39,982 nt of DNA. It comes from JAOUJD01 sp964353935 (GTDB taxonomy: Bacteria > Pseudomonadota > Gammaproteobacteria > Burkholderiales > Burkholderiaceae_F). Both the position numbers and the translations under genes were made by a program. Location: contig CAYGXL010000008.1 of NCBI GenBank assembly GCA_964353935.1, forward strand, positions 1 to 39,982, written 5' to 3'. The notes under the pieces were generated by a model. It saw nothing but the letters and a program-made list of their open reading frames with translations, was not told where the DNA came from and did not search any database. Below are positions 34,348 through 39,982 of the stretch, piece after piece (positions within the stretch are counted from its first letter, which is position 1; every line of letters begins with the position of its first letter).

Positions 34348-35238
34348 TCAGCCGCGCGTCGCGGCCGCGGCGGCCACTTCGGCGGCGAAGTCGCTCTGCT
34401 TCTTCTCGATTCCCTCGCCCACCACGTACAGCGCGAAGGCGTTGACGCTCGCGCCGCGGGCCTTCAGCAGCTGCTCGATCGTCTGCTTGCCGTCCTCGGC
34501 CTTGACGAACACCTGGCCCAGCAGCGTCACTTCCTTCAGGTACTTCTGCACGGTGCCCTCGGCGATCTTGTCCAGCATCGCTTCCGGCTTGCCCGCCTCG
34601 CGCGCCTTTTCGACCGCGATGCGCCGCTCGGTTTCGAGCAGGTCAGCGGGCACGCCGGTGGCGTCGAGCGCCTTCGGCTTGGAGGCGGCGATGTGCATCG
34701 CGATGTCGCGGCCCAGCTCGGCGCTGCCGCCCGTGTGGTCGAGCAGGACGCCGATCTTGCTGCCGCCGTGGACGTAGCTGGCCAGCGCGCCCCTCGCCTG
34801 CAGGCGGGCGAAGCGACGCACGTTGATGTTCTCGCCGATCTTGCCGACGAGCGCGGTGCGCGTCGTCTCGACCGTGCCGCCGCCGAGCGGCATCGCCGAC
34901 AGCGCGGCCAAGTCGGCCGGATTCTTCGCGACGACGAGCGCCGCGAGGTCCTTCGCGAACCGGATGAAGTCGTCGTTCTTCGCGACGAAGTCGGTCTCTG
35001 AATTGACCTCGACGATCGCGCCGGTCTTGCCGCCCGCGTCGATGTCGATCGCCACCACGCCTTCGGCGGCGATCCGCGAGGCCGCCTTGGTCGCCTTGTT
35101 GCCGAGCCTGACCCGGAGGATCTCCTCGGCCTTGGCCATGTCGCCGCCGGCCTCGGCCAGCGCCTTCTTGCACTCCATCATCGGCGCGTCGGTCTTCTCG
35201 CGCAGTTCCTTCACCATCGATGCGGTGATTTCCGCCAT
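34348..35238 (-). CDS. tsf: Elongation factor Ts
   Basis: The 296-residue protein is the guanine-nucleotide exchange factor of EF-Tu. It has the N-terminal UBA-like domain (SMVKELREKTDAPMMECKKAL, residues 8-28), the core with VEVNSETDFVAKNDDF (near 76-91), and IAMHIAASKPKAL. It is separated from rpsB by 140 bases that contain an intrinsic terminator, so its expression can be set below that of S2. Confidence 0.97.
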   Translation of the reverse strand: MAEITASMVKELREKTDAPMMECKKALAEAGGDMAKAEEILRVRLGNKATKAASRIAAEGVVAIDIDAGGKTGAIVEVNSETDFVAKNDDFIRFAKDLAALVVAKNPADLAALSAMPLGGGTVETTRTALVGKIGENINVRRFARLQARGALASYVHGGSKIGVLLDHTGGSAELGRDIAMHIAASKPKALDATGVPADLLETERRIAVEKAREAGKPEAMLDKIAEGTVQKYLKEVTLLGQVFVKAEDGKQTIEQLLKARGASVNAFALYVVGEGIEKKQSDFAAEVAAAAATRG

Positions 35239-35328
35239 TGACTGCTCCCGCTGTTCTCTCGTTGCTTCTGTCGTTGATCTCGGGCCCCGATTCCGGGTCT
35301 TGACCCATGGCCGCGATCCCGTCCGCGC

Positions 35329-35350
35329 AAAAAGGGGGCTTGCGCCCCCT
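35329..35350 (-). terminator. Intrinsic terminator between rpsB and tsf
   Basis: On the minus strand a 7-bp GC-rich stem (AGGGGGC/GCCCCCT at 35350-35333) with loop GCAA is followed directly by TTTTT. It lies 29 bases after the rpsB stop. This is the clearest rho-independent terminator in the window and should act as an attenuator for the downstream genes. Confidence 0.8.
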
Positions 35351-35378
35351 CGTTGCCGTCCGGCCGTGCGCGCCGGGC

Positions 35379-36131
35379 CTACTCCTGACCTTCGCTGACT
35401 TCGACGAACTCCTCGTCGCCGCCGGTGACCGCCTGGACCACGCCCGCCAGCGCGGCGGCCTTGCCCTCGAGCACCGCGTCGGCGATCCCGCGCGCATACA
35501 GGCGGACCGCGCGGCTGGAATCGTCATTGCCCGGAATCACGTAGGCGATGTTCTCGGGCGAATGGTTGGTGTCGACGATGGCGACCACCGGGATGCCGAG
35601 CTTCGCGGCTTCCAGGATCGCGATCTTGTGATAGCCGACGTCGATCACGAACAGGGCGTCGGGCAGCGCGTTCATGTCCTTGATGCCGCCGATCGACTTG
35701 TTGAGCTTCTCCGCTTCGCGATGGAAGTCGAGCGCTTCCTTCTTGGTCATGCGCTCGGTGCCGCTCTCGGCGAGGATCTGCTCCATCTCCTTCAGGCGCT
35801 TGATCGAGACCTTGACGGTCTTGAAGTTCGTCAGCATGCCGCCCAGCCAGCGCTGGTCGACGAACGGCATGCCGCAGCGTTTTGCTTCCTCGACAATCGT
35901 GTCGCGCGCCTGGCGCTTGGTGCCGACCATGAGGATGGTGCCGCGGTTCGTGGTCAGCTGGCGCACGAACTTCGTCGCCGCCTGGAACTGGTCCAGGGTG
36001 CGCTCGAGGTTGATGATGTGGATCTTGTTGCGGTGACCGAAGATGAACGGCGCCATCTTCGGGTTCCAGAAACGGGTCTGGTGGCCGAAATGAACGCCGG
36101 CCTCCAGCATCTCACGCATGGTCACGGACAT
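35379..36131 (-). CDS. rpsB: 30S ribosomal protein S2
   Basis: The 250-residue protein has the standard S2 sequence: MSVTMREMLEAGVHFGHQTRFWNPKM at the start, ILMVGTKRQARDTI near residue 65, RWLGGMLTNFKT near 95, and PDALFVIDV near 155. The ATG at 36131 is the conserved start, with GGAGAGG 6-8 bases upstream; the TTG at 36146 in the same frame is not used. It is the first gene of the translation block and diverges from map. Confidence 0.97.
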   Translation of the reverse strand: MSVTMREMLEAGVHFGHQTRFWNPKMAPFIFGHRNKIHIINLERTLDQFQAATKFVRQLTTNRGTILMVGTKRQARDTIVEEAKRCGMPFVDQRWLGGMLTNFKTVKVSIKRLKEMEQILAESGTERMTKKEALDFHREAEKLNKSIGGIKDMNALPDALFVIDVGYHKIAILEAAKLGIPVVAIVDTNHSPENIAYVIPGNDDSSRAVRLYARGIADAVLEGKAAALAGVVQAVTGGDEEFVEVSEGQE

Positions 36132-36321
36132 GACTTTCCTCTCCAAGGTTGGGTCCTGCGCATGCGCCGAGGCGAAGTCACCTGACTTCGCACCTTGGTG
36201 GCGCTGCGCGCGATTTCTGCCTCGACCCGAGGTGGAACCGAAGTCGCCCCGGACAGACTGACTTCCGGCGCGACACGGTTTTCCCCAAGTGCTTGATTTT
36301 CAAGCGCCGAGACAGCCCGAT
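36132..36321 (-). promoter_or_regulatory. Long 5' leader of rpsB with strong hairpins
   Basis: The presumed transcript start near 36315 leaves about 185 untranslated bases. GCGAAGTCA (36172-36180) pairs with TGACTTCGC (36183-36191), a near-perfect 9-bp palindrome about 40 bases before the start codon. GCTTGA/TCAAGC (36291-36305) forms a second hairpin near the 5' end. S2 leaders in other proteobacteria are autoregulatory, so a binding site for S2 is a reasonable guess. Confidence 0.5.
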
Positions 36322-36351
36322 ATTATAGCCCCCTTTGCTCGCCGCACTCAA
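36322..36351 (-). promoter_or_regulatory. Strong sigma-70 promoter of the rpsB operon
   Basis: On the minus strand a perfect -10 TATAAT (36327-36322) lies 18 bases after a -35 TTGAGT (36351-36346, four of six consensus bases). The spacer ends in a G-run. It is the best consensus promoter in the window and suits a ribosomal-protein operon. Confidence 0.75.
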
Positions 36352-36371
36352 CCGAGGCCCCGTCCCCCACC

Positions 36372-37199
36372 ATGCCCATCGTCATCAAAACTCCCGCGGA
36401 CATCGAGGGCATGCGCCTGGCCGGTCGCCTGGCCGCCGAAGTGCTCGATTTCATCGCCCCCCACGTCCGGGCGGGCATCACGACCGGCGAGCTCGACCAG
36501 CTGTGCCACGAGTACATGGTCGGCGTGCAGGGTACCGTGCCGGCCCCCCTGAACTACGCCCCGCCGGGCTACCGGCCGTTCCCGAAGTCGATCTGCACCT
36601 CGATCAATCACCAGGTCTGCCACGGCATCCCGGGCGATCGGGTCCTGAAGAACAGCGACGTCCTGAACATCGACATCACCGTGATCAAGGACGGCTACCA
36701 CGGCGACACGAGCCGGATGTTCTTCGTCGGCGATCCCTCGATCGGCGCGCGCCGGCTGTCCGAGGTCACCTACGAGTGCATGTGGCTGGGCATCCAGCAG
36801 GTGCGCCCCGGCGCCACGATCGGCGACATCGGCCACTCGATCCAGACCCATGCCGAGAAGAACGGCTTCAGCGTCGTGCGCGAATTCTGCGGCCACGGCA
36901 TTGGCCGCAAGTTCCACGAGGAGCCCCAGATCCTTCACTACGGCAAGCCGGGCACGCTCGAAAAGCTCGCCGCCGGGATGATCTTCACCGTCGAGCCCAT
37001 GATCAACGCCGGTCGCCGCGAGATCAAGGAACTGGCCGACGGCTGGACGATCGTGACGAAGGACCACAGCCTGTCGGCGCAGTGGGAGCACACGGTCCTG
37101 GTCACGCCGACCGGATACGACGTGCTCACGATGTCGGCCGGTTCCCCCCCTCCTCCTGCGTTCGTCGAACGTGCGTCGTCCGAGCCCGCGACCGCCTGA
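36372..37199 (+). CDS. map: Type I methionine aminopeptidase
   Basis: The 275-residue metalloenzyme removes the initiator Met from new proteins. The five metal ligands are visible: two Asp in VLNIDITVIKDGYHGDTSRMF, the His in FCGHGIGRKFHEEP, Glu in IFTVEPMIN, and Glu in SAQWEHTVLVT. The last 20 residues are a Pro/Ser/Ala extension beyond the usual end. The ATG at 36372 is the family start. It diverges from rpsB and precedes glnD. Confidence 0.96.
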   Translation: MPIVIKTPADIEGMRLAGRLAAEVLDFIAPHVRAGITTGELDQLCHEYMVGVQGTVPAPLNYAPPGYRPFPKSICTSINHQVCHGIPGDRVLKNSDVLNIDITVIKDGYHGDTSRMFFVGDPSIGARRLSEVTYECMWLGIQQVRPGATIGDIGHSIQTHAEKNGFSVVREFCGHGIGRKFHEEPQILHYGKPGTLEKLAAGMIFTVEPMINAGRREIKELADGWTIVTKDHSLSAQWEHTVLVTPTGYDVLTMSAGSPPPPAFVERASSEPATA

Positions 37200-37253
37200 C
37201 TTGTGGCCCACCCAAGCCCGGCGCATGCGCGAGCCAAGCGTCAACAGGCCCCG

Positions 37254-39809
37254 ATGAACGATGGCGCGTTCAAGCTGCGCGACCGGCTGCGGCAGGAACG
37301 CGCTGCCCTTATCGCGAAGTTCAGCGCCGGCGGCTCGGTCGACGCGCTGCTGCACGGCCTCGCCCGTGCCGCTGACCACCTGCTGCGCGAGGTGGCGGAA
37401 TCGAGCGGCATCACCCGGCGCGCCACGCTGATCGCCGTCGGTGGCTACGGCCGGGGCGAACTGTTCCCCCACTCCGACGTCGACATCCTGATCCTGCTGA
37501 AGCAGGCGCCCAACGAGGCCGACCGCGCCACGATCGAGAACCTGGTGGGGCTGCTGTGGGACCTGGGGCTCGCGCCCGGCCACAGCGTGCGGACGCTGGA
37601 GGAATGCCACGAGGAAGCGGCGCGCGACGTGACCGTGCTGACCTCGATGCTCGAATCGCGGCTGATCGCCGGCTCGCGGCGCCACTTCGAGACCTTCTCG
37701 CGCGCGGTGGTCGACGTCGTCGACCGCGAGGCGTACTACCGGGCCAAGTTGCTCGAGCAGCAGCAGCGCCACACGAAGTACAACGAGACGCCGTACAGCC
37801 TCGAGCCCAACGTCAAGGAGAGTCCCGGCGGCCTGCGCGACCTCCACGTGGTGCTGTGGATCGCCCGCGCGGCCGGCTACGGCACCCACTGGTCCGAGCT
37901 GGCGCGCCGCGGACTGCTGACCGCGGCCGAAGCGAACATCATCCGGCTGTCCGAGCGCCGCGTGAAGGAGATCCGCGCGCGACTGCACCTCGTGACCGGA
38001 CGCCGCGAAGACCGGCTCGTGTTCGACGTGCAGAACGCCGTCGCGCAGCAGGCGGGCTTCCGGCCGACGGCCGGCAAGCGCGCCAGCGAGCTGCTGATGC
38101 AGCACTATTACCGTGCGGCGAAGGTGATCACGCAGATGAACACCGCCGTGCTGCTGAACATCGAGCAGCGGATGTTCCATCGCGACGACGAGCCCGGAGT
38201 CCCGCTCGACGCGACGTTCGTGGCGCGCGGCGAACTGCTCGACATCGAGGACGACTCGGCGCTCGCGCGCGACCCGAACGGCATCCTGCGCGCGTTCCTC
38301 CTGAAGGCGCAGCACCAGGAACTCAAGGGCATGTCGCCGCGGCTGATGCGCGCGCTGTGGCACGCGCGCGTGGCCATCAACGGCGCGTATCGCCGCGACC
38401 CGCGCAACCGCGCGACCTTCATCGAACTGATCAAGCAGCCGAAGGGCGTGCTGCACGAGCTGCGCCGCATGAACCAGCTGTCGGTGCTGGGCCGCTACCT
38501 GCCCGTGTTCCGCCGCATCGTCGGGCAGATGCAGCACGATCTGTTCCACGTCTACACGGTCGACCAGCACATCATCCAGGTGCTGCGCAACCTTCGTCGC
38601 TTCTCGCTTGCCGAGCACGCGCACGAGTACCCGCTGTGCAGCCAGCTGATCGCCGACTTCGACAAGCCCTGGCTGCTGTACGTCGCGGCGCTCTTCCACG
38701 ACATCGCCAAGGGGCGTGGCGGCGACCACAGCGAGCTCGGCGCGCGCGATGCCCGTCGCTTCTGCCGCGAGCACGGTCTCGACCGGCATGACACGGATCT
38801 CGTCCAGTGCCTTGTGAAGCACCACCTGACGATGTCGCGGGTCGCGCAGAAGCAGGACCTCGCCGACGAAGCGGTGATCCGCGGCTTTGCCGACATCGTG
38901 AAGTCGGAGCGCCGGCTGGTCGCGCTGTACCTGCTGACCGTGGCCGACATCCGCGGGACCAGCCCGAAGGTGTGGAACGCCTGGAAGGGCAAGCTGATCG
39001 AGGACCTGTTCCGCTCGACCCGGCGGCTGCTCGGCGGCGGCACCGTGGCCGCCTCGGCCGTCCTCGAGGGCCGCAAGCAGGAGGCGTTGCACATCCTGCG
39101 GCTGTATGGGCTGTCGGACGACGCCCGCACCGAGCTGTGGGACCAGTTCGACATCGTCTACTTCCTGCGCCACAGCGCGCAGGACATCGCCTGGCACACG
39201 CGCTCGCTGTTCTCCCGCGTCAACACCGCGAAACCGGTCGTGCGCGCACGGCTGGCGCGCATCGGCGAAGGCGCCGAGGTGCTGATCTACGTGAAGGACC
39301 AGAAGGACCTGTTCGCGCGCGTCTGCGGCTACTTCGACAGCCGCAACCTCAGCATCCTCGACGCCCGCATCCACACCACGCGCCACGGCTACGCGCTGGA
39401 CACCTTCCTCATCACCGACCACGGCCGCGGGCACCACTACCGCGAGCTGCTGAGCCAGGTCGAGCACGAACTCGCGGACTGGATCGGCGTGCAGCACGAA
39501 CTGCCGATCCCGGTGAAGGGACGCATGTCGCGGCAGTCGCGCCACTTCCCGGTCGCGCCCGGCGTGCACCTGCTGCCGGACGAGCGCGGATCGCTTTACC
39601 TTCTGTCGGTCACGGCGACCGACCGGGTCGGCCTGCTGTACTCGATCGCGCGCGTGCTGGCGCAGCACGGGATCAATGTCCACACCGCGAAGGTGCTGAC
39701 GCTAGGCGAACGCGCCGAGGACGTGTTCCTGATCTCGGGCGCGAAGCTCAGCGACGCCAAGACGCAGCTGGAGATCGAGGGCGACCTGCTCGAGGCGATC
39801 GCGCCTTGA
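37254..39809 (+). CDS. glnD: Bifunctional uridylyltransferase/uridylyl-removing enzyme GlnD
   Basis: The 851-residue nitrogen sensor uridylylates PII (GlnB/GlnK) when glutamine is low and de-uridylylates it when glutamine is high. The nucleotidyltransferase motif GGYGRGELFPHSDVDIL is at residues 63-79. An HD domain near residue 480 (ALFHDIAKGRGGDHSELG) does the removal, and two C-terminal ACT domains sense glutamine (VKDQKDLFARVCGYFDSRNL and SVTATDRVGLLYSIARVLA). I prefer the ATG at 37254; a GTG at 37203, 3 bases after the map stop, would add 17 residues. Neither has a strong ribosome site. Confidence 0.95.
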   Translation: MNDGAFKLRDRLRQERAALIAKFSAGGSVDALLHGLARAADHLLREVAESSGITRRATLIAVGGYGRGELFPHSDVDILILLKQAPNEADRATIENLVGLLWDLGLAPGHSVRTLEECHEEAARDVTVLTSMLESRLIAGSRRHFETFSRAVVDVVDREAYYRAKLLEQQQRHTKYNETPYSLEPNVKESPGGLRDLHVVLWIARAAGYGTHWSELARRGLLTAAEANIIRLSERRVKEIRARLHLVTGRREDRLVFDVQNAVAQQAGFRPTAGKRASELLMQHYYRAAKVITQMNTAVLLNIEQRMFHRDDEPGVPLDATFVARGELLDIEDDSALARDPNGILRAFLLKAQHQELKGMSPRLMRALWHARVAINGAYRRDPRNRATFIELIKQPKGVLHELRRMNQLSVLGRYLPVFRRIVGQMQHDLFHVYTVDQHIIQVLRNLRRFSLAEHAHEYPLCSQLIADFDKPWLLYVAALFHDIAKGRGGDHSELGARDARRFCREHGLDRHDTDLVQCLVKHHLTMSRVAQKQDLADEAVIRGFADIVKSERRLVALYLLTVADIRGTSPKVWNAWKGKLIEDLFRSTRRLLGGGTVAASAVLEGRKQEALHILRLYGLSDDARTELWDQFDIVYFLRHSAQDIAWHTRSLFSRVNTAKPVVRARLARIGEGAEVLIYVKDQKDLFARVCGYFDSRNLSILDARIHTTRHGYALDTFLITDHGRGHHYRELLSQVEHELADWIGVQHELPIPVKGRMSRQSRHFPVAPGVHLLPDERGSLYLLSVTATDRVGLLYSIARVLAQHGINVHTAKVLTLGERAEDVFLISGAKLSDAKTQLEIEGDLLEAIAP

Positions 39810-39982
39810 CGACCTGGCAGTGAGCGTCCAACAGGGTGTCTCGTGGGCAGGCGATCGAGCCGATCGCGCTGCGGTGCACTTGATCGACCACCGGGGGGGC
39901 CGTCGCCTGCGCCTGGGCGGGCGGCGGGGCACCTCCCTCCGCGCCCGTCGCGGCGGGCGTCATTCAGCGCGTCGCGCTCCCA

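Noticed and set aside
36348..39683. 1111-residue minus-strand open frame
   Set aside because: It is antisense to map and glnD, both well-conserved families. Its composition (Val/Arg/Asp/His-rich) is that of a shadow frame.
39748..39963. 71-residue minus-strand frame at the right edge
   Set aside because: It overlaps the glnD 3' end, has no recognisable motif or clear ribosome site, and may be the tail of nothing or of a gene cut by the edge. Positions 39810-39982 are left unassigned.

Overview
The window is high-GC DNA that reads as a betaproteobacterium of the order Burkholderiales. The evidence is the gene order map/glnD facing rpsB-tsf-pyrH-frr-uppS-cdsA-dxr-rseP-bamA-skp-lpxD-fabZ-lpxA-lpxB-rnhB-trmH, together with two Bug-family (TctC-like) solute receptors and a ppsA/ppsR pair. 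A run of 100 N at 20521-20620 is a scaffold gap, so this is a draft or metagenomic assembly. The order assignment rests on recognising protein families and gene order; no search was run.

Left part (1-20.5 kb, mostly accessory). It opens with the N-terminal two thirds of an OPT-family transporter on the minus strand, a small secreted Ala-rich protein and a DUF427 protein. Next comes a complete PhnD-PhnC-PhnE-PhnE type ABC importer (3212-6644) with no phosphonate-degrading enzymes beside it, then a GNAT acetyltransferase with a shortened N-terminus and a YihY/BrkB membrane protein. At 8019-8911 lies a compact toxin-antitoxin unit: a TumE-like DUF6516 toxin, a TumA-like HTH antitoxin and a small AbrB/antitoxin-like ORF. 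It has a recognisable promoter overlapped by an inverted repeat, and imperfect 30-bp direct repeats flank the whole unit. One copy of the repeat is the 3' end of the adjacent aldolase gene. Upstream of it is a glucarate catabolic operon (Bug receptor, glucarate dehydratase GudD, HpcH/HpaI aldolase) that diverges from a LysR regulator, followed by an MFS transporter and a second Bug receptor. A QmcA-type SPFH protein with its NfeD partner, PEP synthase and its regulatory kinase/phosphorylase complete this half.

Right part (20.6-40 kb, core). A small lipoprotein converges on trmH/spoU. One long minus-strand cluster then runs from rpsB at about 36.1 kb down to trmH at about 21.0 kb. It covers translation (S2, EF-Ts, RRF), UMP kinase, undecaprenyl-PP and CDP-diacylglycerol synthesis, the DXP isoprenoid pathway, outer-membrane assembly (RseP, BamA, Skp) and lipid A synthesis (LpxD, FabZ, LpxA, LpxB), with RNase HII and an rRNA/tRNA methyltransferase at the end. 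Many junctions are 4-base ATGA overlaps, so translation is probably coupled. A strong promoter and a leader of about 185 nt precede rpsB, an intrinsic terminator separates rpsB from tsf, and a perfect hairpin separates frr from uppS. On the plus strand map and glnD diverge from rpsB.

The most interesting piece is the toxin-antitoxin unit, with its apparent leaderless toxin message, overlapping operator and att-like flanking repeats. Other points worth a look are the unassigned PhnDCEE importer with a dyad upstream, the identical 11-mers at both edges of the N gap, and an AT-rich patch inside ppsA.
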